The notes under the pieces were generated by a model, which did not search any database, was not told the DNA's origin, and was given only the letters and a program-made list of their open reading frames with translations. Below are positions 25,729-34,556 of a DNA stretch of 64,000 bases, piece by piece (positions within the stretch are counted from its first letter, which is position 1; each line of letters starts with the position of its first letter). This stretch comes from Comamonas testosteroni ATCC 11996. GTDB taxonomy: Bacteria > Pseudomonadota > Gammaproteobacteria > Burkholderiales > Burkholderiaceae_C. The DNA lies in the NCBI RefSeq assembly GCF_000241525.1, contig NZ_AHIL01000010.1, positions 1 through 64,000 of the forward strand. The letters run 5' to 3'. Both the position numbers and the translations under genes were made by a program.

Positions 25729-26666
25729 ATTCGTTGCGCAGGCAACTCCTGCTCTCTGCTGCCGGCATGGCGGCTTTGTCCTCCGCGCCCGGCATGGCTC
25801 ACGCCTATGAGCCTATTTCCATCCGTCACAAACTGGGCACCACGCTTATCAAGCGTCTGCCGCAGCGTGTGGCTGCGCTGGAGATGAACGAGGTGGACTT
25901 CCTCGATCAGCTTGGCGTGCCCGTTGCGGGAATGGTGAAGGACTACGTTCCCCATTTCCTCGCCAAGTACAAGGGCGACGCCAGGGTGCAGGATCTCGGC
26001 GCCATCGTACAGCCCAATCTGGAGCGTGTGCACGCGCTGCGGCCGGATCTCATCCTGATGACATCGCTGCAGGCCGGCAAATACGAGGAGCTGGCTGAAA
26101 TTGCCCCCGCCTTGTACTACGAGGTGGACTTCAAGAACAGCGAGAAGGGACATATCGAAGTCGTGAAGAACCATCTACTGACCCTGGGCCGCATATTCAA
26201 CAGGGAAGGGCTTGCCAGCGCCAAGGCTGCAGAGCTGGATGCACAGGTCCAACAGGTGCGGCGCATCACGCAAGGTCGGCCGGAGCGGGCCATGATCGTG
26301 TTGCACAACAACGGAGCTTTCAGCTCTTTCGGTCTGCAATCGCGTTACGGCTTCGTGTTCAGCGCGCTGGGCGTGAAGCCCGCAAGCTCTGCGCTGGAAA
26401 CCAGTCTGCATGGGCAACCCATCTCCAGCGAATTCATCCAGCAGGCGGATCCGGAGATCCTTTATGTGGTGGATCGCACTGCGGTGATGGAGCGCCGCCC
26501 CGTCATCAATGCCGATGGCATTGCCAATCCCTTGCTGCGCCAGACCAAGGCCTGGAAGAACGGTCGCGTGGTGTTTGTCGATGCAGATGCCTGGTACACC
26601 ACAGGCGCCAGCCCAAGCTCACTGAAGCTGATGTTTAGCGATGTGCTCAAGGGCTATTCGCGCTGA
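25725..26666 (+). CDS. Periplasmic siderophore-binding protein (FatB/CeuE/VctP family)
   Basis: The 313-residue protein has a signal peptide (MNSLRRQLLLSAAGMAALSS...AHA, about 27 residues) and the two lobes of a type III helical-backbone binding protein: PQRVAALEMNEVDFLDQLG at the front and the AVMERRPVINADGIANPLL region at the back. There is no lipobox. The wording resembles catecholate or mixed-ligand binders FatB, CeuE and VctP. It completes an outer-to-inner path with the TonB receptor at 26765. Confidence 0.9.
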   Translation: MNSLRRQLLLSAAGMAALSSAPGMAHAYEPISIRHKLGTTLIKRLPQRVAALEMNEVDFLDQLGVPVAGMVKDYVPHFLAKYKGDARVQDLGAIVQPNLERVHALRPDLILMTSLQAGKYEELAEIAPALYYEVDFKNSEKGHIEVVKNHLLTLGRIFNREGLASAKAAELDAQVQQVRRITQGRPERAMIVLHNNGAFSSFGLQSRYGFVFSALGVKPASSALETSLHGQPISSEFIQQADPEILYVVDRTAVMERRPVINADGIANPLLRQTKAWKNGRVVFVDADAWYTTGASPSSLKLMFSDVLKGYSR

Positions 26667-26764
26667 TTGCTTCTTTATTTGTCGTAGCCAGGTTCATACC
26701 CAGCCAGCAGTTCTATTAAGCATGCGGTGCAAAAACGTCATGCATGTATCGACAGGAATCGGGT

Positions 26765-28969
26765 ATGCCCAAGAACCCAGGTCTCATTTCACAAAACTCT
26801 CTGACGACTCCTCCATTTGCGCGCCGGCGCAGCGTGATGTGCCCCTATGTGCTGCTGGGACTGGCCATGGGCAGTCAACTGGCGGGCGCGGCGCACGCCC
26901 AAGTGCAGACCAGCGATGCCGAGGCCACTCTGCCACAGGTCACTGTGCAAGAAAAAGTCGCTCCCGTTACCGCTCCCTATGCGGGGGGGCAGGTCAATTC
27001 CGGCGGTCGTGTCGGCCTGTTGGGAGACAAGGACTTCATGGAGACGCCCTTCAACACCATCAGCTATACCGAAAAGTTCACGCAGGATCGTCAGGCACAG
27101 ACCATTACCGATGTGATCTCAGCCACCGATCCCACGGTGTTCAGCAATGGGGTTGCAGCGTCATGGAGCGAGAACTACTCGATTCGCGGTTTCTTTTCGG
27201 GCAGCTCTGACATGACGCTGGGCGGTCTCTATGGCATGGCACCGTACTACCGCACCACGCCGGAGATGTTCGAGCGCATCGAAGTCCTCAAAGGACCGTC
27301 CGCATTGCTCAATGGCATGCCCCCTGGAGGATCAGTGGGGGGATCCGTCAACCTGGTTCCCAAACGCGCTGCCAGCGATCCCATCACGCGGCTGACTACC
27401 ACCTATATGTCGGATTCGCAGTTTGGCGGCCATATTGATCTGGGACGCAGATTTGGCGCAGACAAGCAGTTCGGCATCCGCTTCAATGGTGTTTACCGTG
27501 GAGGTGAAGGGGCGGTAAACCAGCAGGACAAGAAATCCAGGCTTGCTTCGCTGGGTCTTGACTGGCGCGGCGATCGAGCCCGGATCTCCGCCGACTTCTA
27601 CTCCAGCGATGACCGCGTGAACGGCGTGACACGAGGTATCAGTCTGGCCCCGGGTGTAGCCATTCCCAGGCCGCCCAAGCCTGAGACCTTGCTGAACCCC
27701 AACTGGTCGCATGTGCACAACCAGGACAAGGCGGCGATGGTGCGCGGTGAATTCGATGTGAACGATCAGGTAATGGCTTACGCGGCCTTCGGCGTCAGCA
27801 AAACCGACTATGAATACAACGGCGCGATGTCGGCTCAGGTGCTCAACGCTGCGGGCGATTTCAAGACCTCTATGGGACAACTGGCCTTCGAGCAGAAAAA
27901 GCGTTCGGCTGAAATTGGTCTCAAGGGAAGGCTCCAGACCGGAGCCATCAAGCATCAATGGGCGCTTAATGCAACGCACTATGCTCACAAGCAGGACGAC
28001 TATGGACGCCGCAGCGTGCCGGGTGCAGACTGGACCACCAACCTCTACAACCCGGTCTGGGGGCCGGAAGCGCCCTTTGTTGCGCCGCACATCTCACACA
28101 CCGAGGTGCGCCTGAGCAGCTATGGTCTGGCGGACACCATGTCATTTGCCGAAGATCGCGTGCAACTCACCCTGGGTGTGCGCCGCCAGCAAGTGGTCAG
28201 CGACGCCTTCAGCATCACCACGGGGGCGCGGACCTCGCGATATGACCAAAGTGCCACATCGCCTGCTGCGGCATTGCTGTTCAGGGCGACGGAGCATGTT
28301 TCGGCCTATGCCAATTACATCGAAGGCCTGAGCCAGGGCGCAACCGCACCAATGACCGCTGCAAACGCGGGTGAAGTGTTTGCGCCTTACAAGACCAAGC
28401 AGAAAGAAGTGGGTGTCAAACTTGATCTTGGGGAATTCGCGCACACGCTCAGTCTGTTCGAGATCACACGCCCCAGCAGCTATACGGACCCGGTCACCAA
28501 TATCTTCTCGTTCGGCGGGGAGCAGCGCAATCGCGGCATCGAATGGGGTTTCTGGGGATCACCGCTGCGTGGCGTACGCATGATGGGCGGGATTGCCTAC
28601 ACCGCCCCCAAGCTGACGCAGACTGCAGGCGGTGTCAATCAGGGCAAAGTAGCCACGGGTGTACCCAAGCTGCAAGGAAAATTGGGTGCTGAATGGGATG
28701 TTCCTGCCATTCCCGGGCTGACTGTTACGGGTAATGCAACGGCGGTGTCCAAGCAATATATCAGTGCGGACAACAGCCTTTGGGCGGCAGGTCGTGTGAC
28801 CTACGACCTCGGTGCACGCTATGCAACCAAGGTCGCCGGCAACCCAGTCACGTTTCGTGCGACGGTGCTGAACGTTTCCAACAAGGCCTATTGGGGCATG
28901 CCACTGCTGTCCAGCTTGGCACTGGGGGCCCCACGCACGCTTGCACTGTCGGCAACGGTTGACTTCTGA
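26765..28969 (+). CDS. TonB-dependent siderophore receptor (no signalling domain)
   Basis: The 734-residue protein has a signal peptide ending in AGAAHAQ, a plug domain (about 60-190; FNTISYTEKFTQDRQAQTI, RIEVLKGPSALLNGMPPGGSVGG) and a beta barrel ending in the terminal phenylalanine of SATVDF. The ATG at 26765 follows GGAATCGGGT and is preferred to one 21 bases upstream. It lies 98 bases behind the binding protein and probably belongs to the same transcript. Confidence 0.93.
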   Translation: MPKNPGLISQNSLTTPPFARRRSVMCPYVLLGLAMGSQLAGAAHAQVQTSDAEATLPQVTVQEKVAPVTAPYAGGQVNSGGRVGLLGDKDFMETPFNTISYTEKFTQDRQAQTITDVISATDPTVFSNGVAASWSENYSIRGFFSGSSDMTLGGLYGMAPYYRTTPEMFERIEVLKGPSALLNGMPPGGSVGGSVNLVPKRAASDPITRLTTTYMSDSQFGGHIDLGRRFGADKQFGIRFNGVYRGGEGAVNQQDKKSRLASLGLDWRGDRARISADFYSSDDRVNGVTRGISLAPGVAIPRPPKPETLLNPNWSHVHNQDKAAMVRGEFDVNDQVMAYAAFGVSKTDYEYNGAMSAQVLNAAGDFKTSMGQLAFEQKKRSAEIGLKGRLQTGAIKHQWALNATHYAHKQDDYGRRSVPGADWTTNLYNPVWGPEAPFVAPHISHTEVRLSSYGLADTMSFAEDRVQLTLGVRRQQVVSDAFSITTGARTSRYDQSATSPAAALLFRATEHVSAYANYIEGLSQGATAPMTAANAGEVFAPYKTKQKEVGVKLDLGEFAHTLSLFEITRPSSYTDPVTNIFSFGGEQRNRGIEWGFWGSPLRGVRMMGGIAYTAPKLTQTAGGVNQGKVATGVPKLQGKLGAEWDVPAIPGLTVTGNATAVSKQYISADNSLWAAGRVTYDLGARYATKVAGNPVTFRATVLNVSNKAYWGMPLLSSLALGAPRTLALSATVDF

Positions 28970-29197
28970 CGCGAGCGTGCTGGAGGGGGGGCTGGAGTTT
29001 GCAGCCAGGCCTCTGGTCTCCAGGTCGACGACGCTCTTGCTAATTCCGAACAGATACGGATCCGAGATCCTTTGACGACGGCCGCGCAGCGAATGCATCT
29101 GTGCGACCGCTTTTCATGTCTGCGATGACGCCCGGCCGGACCGGATCTGGCCTGGCAGAGGGCCGTGCCCGCTGGGCGGTGGGGCTTCTTAATAAGT

Positions 29198-29216
29198 GAG
29201 AATGGGTATCATTTAT
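29198..29216 (+). promoter_or_regulatory. Fur box upstream of the FecI-type sigma factor
   Basis: GAGAATGGGTATCATTTAT matches 13 of 19 positions of the Fur consensus, including the central TATCATT. It ends 37 bases before the sigma-factor start, so iron should repress this unit. The rest of 28970-29253 shows no ORF. Confidence 0.75.
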
Positions 29217-29253
29217 GTAGAATCGTTGCATTTCCAATGCACGAGAGACTTCG

Positions 29254-29778
29254 GTGCCCATCCACGCCAACAGCATCGCCAGTGAAGCACTTGGCAGCAT
29301 GTACACACTGCACAACCGCTGGCTGATCTCCTGGCTGCAGCGCAAGCTTGGTGACCGCTGCGATGCGGCAGACATTGCGCAGGACACATTCACGCGCATT
29401 TGGACAACGGCCAGAACGCAAGCAATCGAAGACATCAGAGAGCCCAGGGCTTATCTGACAACCGTTGCCAGGCGATTGATGATCAATCACCTGGAACGCC
29501 GCTCGCTTGAACAGGCATATCTTGCCTCCTTGCAGCTGTTGCCTGAGGCCACAGCGCTCTCCGCGGAGGCCCGAGCCATCTTGCTGGAGACCCTGGAAGA
29601 GCTGGATGCATTGCTGGGAGAGCTTCCAACGAAAGTTCGCACTGCATTCCTGCTTTCACAGCTCGAAGGGCTTGCTTATGAGGAGATCGCCACGCAGATG
29701 CAAGTAAGCGTGCGTACGGTCACCCGCTATATGGCGCAAGGCTTCCGGCAATGCCTGCGTGTGATGCTGGATGCCTGA
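29254..29778 (+). CDS. FecI-type ECF sigma factor
   Basis: The 174-residue protein has sigma region 2 (about 15-80; DAADIAQDTFTRIW) and region 4 (about 115-170; LPTKVRTAFLLSQLEGLAYEEIATQMQVSVRTV). It would transcribe the receptor at 30877 when its siderophore binds. The start follows no strong ribosome site but is the first methionine before homology (an alternative GTG lies within a few codons). It overlaps the anti-sigma gene by 8 bases. Confidence 0.92.
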   Translation: MPIHANSIASEALGSMYTLHNRWLISWLQRKLGDRCDAADIAQDTFTRIWTTARTQAIEDIREPRAYLTTVARRLMINHLERRSLEQAYLASLQLLPEATALSAEARAILLETLEELDALLGELPTKVRTAFLLSQLEGLAYEEIATQMQVSVRTVTRYMAQGFRQCLRVMLDA

Positions 29779-30733
29779 AATGAGTGCAATCGATGCAAGC
29801 ATTCTCGATGAGGCCGCTCAATGGCTGGCTCGCCGGCATGCATCGGACTTCAGCGAAGCTGAGCAGGCCGAGCTTGCTCGATGGCGCAGCCTCAGTGCAA
29901 CTCACGAGGAAATCTGGCAACGCATAGAGCAGCTGAAATTCCGAATGGATAGTGTTCCTTCGGCAGTTGGCATGGCCGTTCTGGATCGTCCACGTGCTGC
30001 AGGAAATCGCCGGCAGATTCTGCGTGCATCGGCACTCGCTCTGGCAACTCCAATGCTTGGCTGGCTCTCCTACCGCTATCTGCCATGGCACATCTGGAAT
30101 GCGGACTTCAGAACAGCAACAGGCGAGCGACGCGAACTGACCTTGGCTGACAACAGTCAGGTGCTGTTGAATACGGCTTCCGCAATAAGCGTTCAGTTCG
30201 ATGGCAAAGAACGTCTGATCCAGCATCTTGCTGGTGAGATTCTGGTGGAAACCGCACACCTGAGCGAATACAAGACTTTGCCCTTTGTTGTCCAGACTGC
30301 CGATGGGCGGCTGCAGGCACTGGGCACCAAATTCATCGTTCGAAAGCATGCGCGAAGCACGACGTTGTCGGTGCTGCAAGGCGCGGTGCAGGTCATGCCT
30401 GCGCATTCCAGGCAATCCCTTGTCGTGCAGGCTGGCGAGCAAGTGAACTTCGATGCTCACAAGGCGGGGGCCTTCACTTCGCTGCCGCCCCACGCCGATG
30501 CCTGGACTCGGGGTGTGTTGTATGCCGAGAACATGCGCCTGGCTGACTTCCTGGAGGAGTTGCAGCGCTATCGCGAAGGAATCCTGCGCTGTGATCCAAG
30601 TGCTGCTGAGCTGCTCGTGTCTGGCACATTCCATTTGCGCGATACAGATCGCATTCTCGAGTTGCTGGCTCGGACCATGCCAATCCATAGGCAGCAACGC
30701 ACCCGTTACTGGATAACCGTCACGCGTTCCTGA
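29771..30733 (+). CDS. FecR-type anti-sigma/signal-transducing protein
   Basis: The 320-residue protein has the DUF4880 N-terminal sigma-binding part (about 10-55; EAAQWLARRHASDFSEAEQAELARW), a membrane segment preceded by NRRQILRAS (about 78-105), the FecR domain (about 110-205) and a DUF4974 tail. The paired arginines before the helix agree with the Tat-type insertion known for FecR relatives. It passes the signal from the receptor STN domain to the sigma factor. Confidence 0.92.
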   Translation: MPEMSAIDASILDEAAQWLARRHASDFSEAEQAELARWRSLSATHEEIWQRIEQLKFRMDSVPSAVGMAVLDRPRAAGNRRQILRASALALATPMLGWLSYRYLPWHIWNADFRTATGERRELTLADNSQVLLNTASAISVQFDGKERLIQHLAGEILVETAHLSEYKTLPFVVQTADGRLQALGTKFIVRKHARSTTLSVLQGAVQVMPAHSRQSLVVQAGEQVNFDAHKAGAFTSLPPHADAWTRGVLYAENMRLADFLEELQRYREGILRCDPSAAELLVSGTFHLRDTDRILELLARTMPIHRQQRTRYWITVTRS

Positions 30734-30876
30734 AGTTTCTCAGGATCTGGCTCTCGCATGCCGTCCTCCGAAATTCAGGTGGCAGCGATGACTCTGTCAA
30801 ATCGCTGTCCTGTTTTTCAATCTCGCCTGTCAAGTGCATCAAGCCCCGTTTATTGACAGCCAAGAGGATTGAGCAG

Positions 30877-33417
30877 ATGCCTGAAAAATACGTCCGGAAA
30901 CTCAACAGGAACGCCAAAGCGACGCGACAGCACCCGGTCGCAACGGCAGTCGGAGGAATTCTTGTTGCCATCGTCGGCACAACCGCTATCGGTTTGCTCA
31001 TGCCAGCGGCTTACGCTGCAGATCAGGTTACCAGTCCTGCGCAGAAGTCCTATCAGGTATCCGCTGGCCCGCTCGGTCCTGCACTGATGGATTTTGCAGC
31101 TCAGGCAGGCATCAATCTCAGCGTGGACCTGAGCAGACTCAAGGACAAGCGTACAGCCGGCCTGTCTGGTTTCCACACCGTCGATAGCGGTTTTGCACAT
31201 TTGCTGGAAAGCTCGGGACTGAATGCACTTCGTCTAAGTGAAGGCAACTATGCACTGGAAGTCCCGGGGACCACCAAGGCATCCATCGAGCAAAAGAGCA
31301 GTGCTTCCGTGCCCGCCAGCGACCAAGGCTCTCCCGAACTTGCCGCCGTTACGGTGATGGCACGTACCCAGAATAATCTCGTTGCGCCGTCTAGGCAGGT
31401 CAGTATTCTCGAAGGTGAAGAAGTTCAGCAACTTCGGCAAGGCTCCGACAGTCTGGCAACCATGCTCAGCAAAGTCGTCCCAGGGATGGCAGATTCCAGC
31501 CACACAATCACCGACTATGGGCAGACTCTGCGTGGCCGGAACATGCTTGTCCTCGTGGACGGCGTTCCGCTGAACACCAATCGCGACTCATCCAGAAACC
31601 TCGCCAACATCAACCCAGCGGACATCGAACAGATCGAGGTGCTTCGCGGCAGCAGCGCCATCTACGGCAGCGGCGCAGCAGGCGGCATCATCTCTGTGCG
31701 TACCAAACGCCCATCGGGCGAGACCAAAGCAGAGACCATAGTGACGGGATCTGCACCGCTGTCCAAACTCAGAGGCGCCGGGCTTGGAGCTGAAATCCAG
31801 CACTATCTTTCTGGCGGCGGCGATGTGGTCGACTATTCCGTCAGCCTGGGCGCCAAGCATGTCGGAGGCTCATTCGATGCCAAGGGGCGCCGCATTGCAC
31901 CCGAGCCTAGCCAGGGAGACTTGTTCGACTCCGATATTTACAACGCGTCCGCCAAGATCGGCTTCAAGCTGGACGCAAATCAACGGCTTCAGTTCTCCGC
32001 GAGCCATTACAACGCCAGCCAGGACACCGACTATGCATCCGATCCGTCAGTGGCCCGCTTGCCCGCAGGTACGGCTGCAGCCAGGCCTATCAAGGGCTTG
32101 GTACTTGCAGATCAAAACCAGATCAAGAACACCATGCTGGGTCTTGACTATGAGAACCGCGATCTCGCGGGCAGCGCCGTGGCGGCTCAACTCTATTACC
32201 GGGATTTTTATACGCGCTTTGCGCCCTTCGATGCGCGCGCCGTTCCTGTGCGAGGCGCCAACGTCGATCAGTCGATGCAGAACTCCGATGTGTTCGGTGG
32301 TCGCCTGACCATCAAAACACCTCTCGGACAAGAGAAGAACACCTTGCTGATCTGGGGAGCGGACTTCAATCACGAGCGCACCGACATGCCGATCGATATC
32401 TTTGATCCCAAGGCCTATGACGCCAGTGGAGGTCTGGTGTTCAACAAGATTGGCCGCTTGATCTATATGCCTCAGGTCACGACCCGAAGCATTGGCGCCT
32501 TTGCCCAGTTGCAACACAAATTCAGCGATCAGTGGTCTGTGGAGGGCGGGGCGCGCTACGACCGAGCTCAGGCCAGCTTCAACGACTTCACCCCTTTGTC
32601 GCAATCGAAATTGCCCAGCCCCCAGTCCGTGGCTGGCGGTACCGTTAAATATGGCTCATGGTCTTACAACCTGGGCACGGTTTTTGCACCTGTCAAGGGG
32701 CACGAGTTCTATGCGTCCTACAGCCAGGGCTTTGAGCTGCCGGATATCGGGGTCGTGGTACGCAATGCCACAGCGGGCTTCAACATCGACAACTCCAACC
32801 TGCAGGCAGTCAAAACAGATACCGTAGAAGTCGGTTGGCGCGGGAAGTTTTCCAACGTCATTGCCAACCTGGGAGCCTTTCAATCGAGCTCCGACCTCGG
32901 CGCCGTGCAGAGCTTCAACAACGGACTCACGCTGCTGCGAACCAAAGAAAAAATCCGGGGGATCGAAGGTGGCCTCGACTACTTCAGCGACGATGACCGC
33001 TGGAGCAGCGGTGGGAGCATTACCTGGATGAAGGGTCGTGAACTCCCGCAGGGCTCAAGCCTTTATCAAGACATGACGGGCTATCGTATTCCGCCCCTCA
33101 AACTGACTGCCTATGTGGAATACCGTCCCAATGCCAGCTGGAGCCACCGCATCCAGGCAAGCACATATGCCTCCAAGGATTACCGCCTGGATGGCAAGAC
33201 CAGCTTTGGGCGCCATGACACCAGAGGCTACACCACAGTGGACTTGATCAGCCAATGGAAAATCGATTCCAAGAACCGCGTATCGCTCGGTGTGGAAAAC
33301 CTGCTCAACCGCAACTACTTCCCGCTATACAGCCAGCTGCTTCGCAATAACAACAACACCAGCCGCCTGCCTGCAGCGGGCACGGTATTGCGAGTCAGCT
33401 ATGCACACACTTGGTAG
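30877..33417 (+). CDS. TonB-dependent transducer/receptor with STN signalling domain (FecA-like)
   Basis: The 846-residue protein has a signal peptide ending near AAYAADQ, an STN domain (about 55-125; YQVSAGPLGPALMDFAAQAG), a TonB-box/plug region (VTVMARTQNN..., EQIEVLRGSSAIYGSGAAGG) and a barrel ending in the aromatic YAHTW. The ATG at 30877 follows AGAGGATTGAGCAG; the upstream TTG at 30853 is less likely. STN plus adjacent FecI/FecR means ligand binding induces its own expression. The ligand is unknown and may differ from that of the receptor at 26765. Confidence 0.93.
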   Translation: MPEKYVRKLNRNAKATRQHPVATAVGGILVAIVGTTAIGLLMPAAYAADQVTSPAQKSYQVSAGPLGPALMDFAAQAGINLSVDLSRLKDKRTAGLSGFHTVDSGFAHLLESSGLNALRLSEGNYALEVPGTTKASIEQKSSASVPASDQGSPELAAVTVMARTQNNLVAPSRQVSILEGEEVQQLRQGSDSLATMLSKVVPGMADSSHTITDYGQTLRGRNMLVLVDGVPLNTNRDSSRNLANINPADIEQIEVLRGSSAIYGSGAAGGIISVRTKRPSGETKAETIVTGSAPLSKLRGAGLGAEIQHYLSGGGDVVDYSVSLGAKHVGGSFDAKGRRIAPEPSQGDLFDSDIYNASAKIGFKLDANQRLQFSASHYNASQDTDYASDPSVARLPAGTAAARPIKGLVLADQNQIKNTMLGLDYENRDLAGSAVAAQLYYRDFYTRFAPFDARAVPVRGANVDQSMQNSDVFGGRLTIKTPLGQEKNTLLIWGADFNHERTDMPIDIFDPKAYDASGGLVFNKIGRLIYMPQVTTRSIGAFAQLQHKFSDQWSVEGGARYDRAQASFNDFTPLSQSKLPSPQSVAGGTVKYGSWSYNLGTVFAPVKGHEFYASYSQGFELPDIGVVVRNATAGFNIDNSNLQAVKTDTVEVGWRGKFSNVIANLGAFQSSSDLGAVQSFNNGLTLLRTKEKIRGIEGGLDYFSDDDRWSSGGSITWMKGRELPQGSSLYQDMTGYRIPPLKLTAYVEYRPNASWSHRIQASTYASKDYRLDGKTSFGRHDTRGYTTVDLISQWKIDSKNRVSLGVENLLNRNYFPLYSQLLRNNNNTSRLPAAGTVLRVSYAHTW

Positions 33418-33783
33418 ATGCGCGTCATACCAGCCGATCGAAGAATGGCGATGATTTGCGACAGCAGCGCCTGATCTGATTGAGCTGTTTTGATGGCGAG
33501 GCACTGCATCTGCTGCCTGCCGCATTCTTGACAGCGTTCCCTGAGAGTCTGCCGCCCTTAGCTGAACTCCTGCGTCCGGTAAGGAATGACAGCTATCGGC
33601 AACCCATGGTCGACGGGCAAAAAGATGCAGCGATATGAGGCGCCTGGACGTGTCTGTTTCAGGGGGCTGAATGGTGTTTACGACGTTGTCGATCTGGAGC
33701 ATCGACTTGTCAGGTGCAAAGGGCCTGGCTTGTTGACTTGGCTCAATATGAGCTGGGGCAAAGCCCGGCACAGTGTGGCGCAT
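33418..33783. other. Intergenic region before the Crp/Fnr gene
   Basis: No supported gene. The Crp/Fnr frame stays open through it to 33586, but without family similarity. TTGAC-TTGG-CTCAA (33733-33746) resembles an FNR/DNR box (TTGAT-N4-ATCAA) with two changes, 38 bases before the chosen start. Confidence 0.4.
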
Positions 33784-34422
33784 ATGTTCACCATGCCCTC
33801 CATGTCGCAAATCGCTTCCACGTTTGGGCAGCCTGAGAGCTTTGCTCCAGGCTCTTGGCTCAGGCAACGTCGCCAACCCCTCGATTCGGTGCTGTATCTG
33901 GAAAGCGGCAGCGTGATGCTCGGGGTCGGGCAGGATTCAGCCATGCGCCATCAGCTGGGGCAGGTGGAAGGGCCGACTTGGCTGGATGCCGCTTTTGCGC
34001 TGCAAGAGCGTCCTTCCTGCCTCGATATGCAGGCGCAGACGGCTGGGCGCATCTACGTCATTCCGCTGGCGCGCTTTCTAAGCTCTGTGGCGGAGCTCGC
34101 TCCTGCCGTGCAGCACTTGCTCAAAGATCTGGCCGGGGCCTATTGCGCGCAGACCGAGCTGGCGGTCAGTCGCCTGGCTCAGGACGCCGAAGCTCGCTGC
34201 GCCCAGTGGCTGCTGAACCATGCGAGCCCGGGGGGAAATGGCAATGCCCTGCATGTCACGCTCAAGGCACGCAAGCGCCTGATTGCAGCGCAACTGGGTA
34301 TTGCGCCGGAAACATTCTCGCGCGTGCTCAGGCAGTTGCGAGAGCATGGGCTGATTGCCGGGCGAGGCAATGTCATTGAATTACCCAAGCCCGGCGCACT
34401 GGAGGTGCTGGCGCTGGGGTAA
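33784..34422 (+). CDS. Crp/Fnr-family transcriptional regulator
   Basis: From the ATG at 33784 the protein has 212 residues. The cyclic-nucleotide-binding-like beta roll covers about 10-120 (QPLDSVLYLESGSVMLGV) and the C-terminal winged helix about 140-205 (KRLIAAQLGIAPETFSRVLRQLREHGLI). No N-terminal cysteine cluster of FNR type is present, so it is not an oxygen-sensing iron-sulfur protein. Upstream ATGs at 33586 and 33748 are possible but would add sequence unlike the family. Its targets are unknown. Confidence 0.82.
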   Translation: MFTMPSMSQIASTFGQPESFAPGSWLRQRRQPLDSVLYLESGSVMLGVGQDSAMRHQLGQVEGPTWLDAAFALQERPSCLDMQAQTAGRIYVIPLARFLSSVAELAPAVQHLLKDLAGAYCAQTELAVSRLAQDAEARCAQWLLNHASPGGNGNALHVTLKARKRLIAAQLGIAPETFSRVLRQLREHGLIAGRGNVIELPKPGALEVLALG

Positions 34423-34556
34423 ATACCGGGCCGGGTTGCAGGCCATGCAGCGCTTGGCTTGTGCTCTGAGCAGGAGCTTGCGGCGTAGCATTTGTCGACA
34501 ATCTCCGGGGTTTCCTCTCGTTGGGTTGCAGACATCGGCTCTCTATATTGAGGCCC

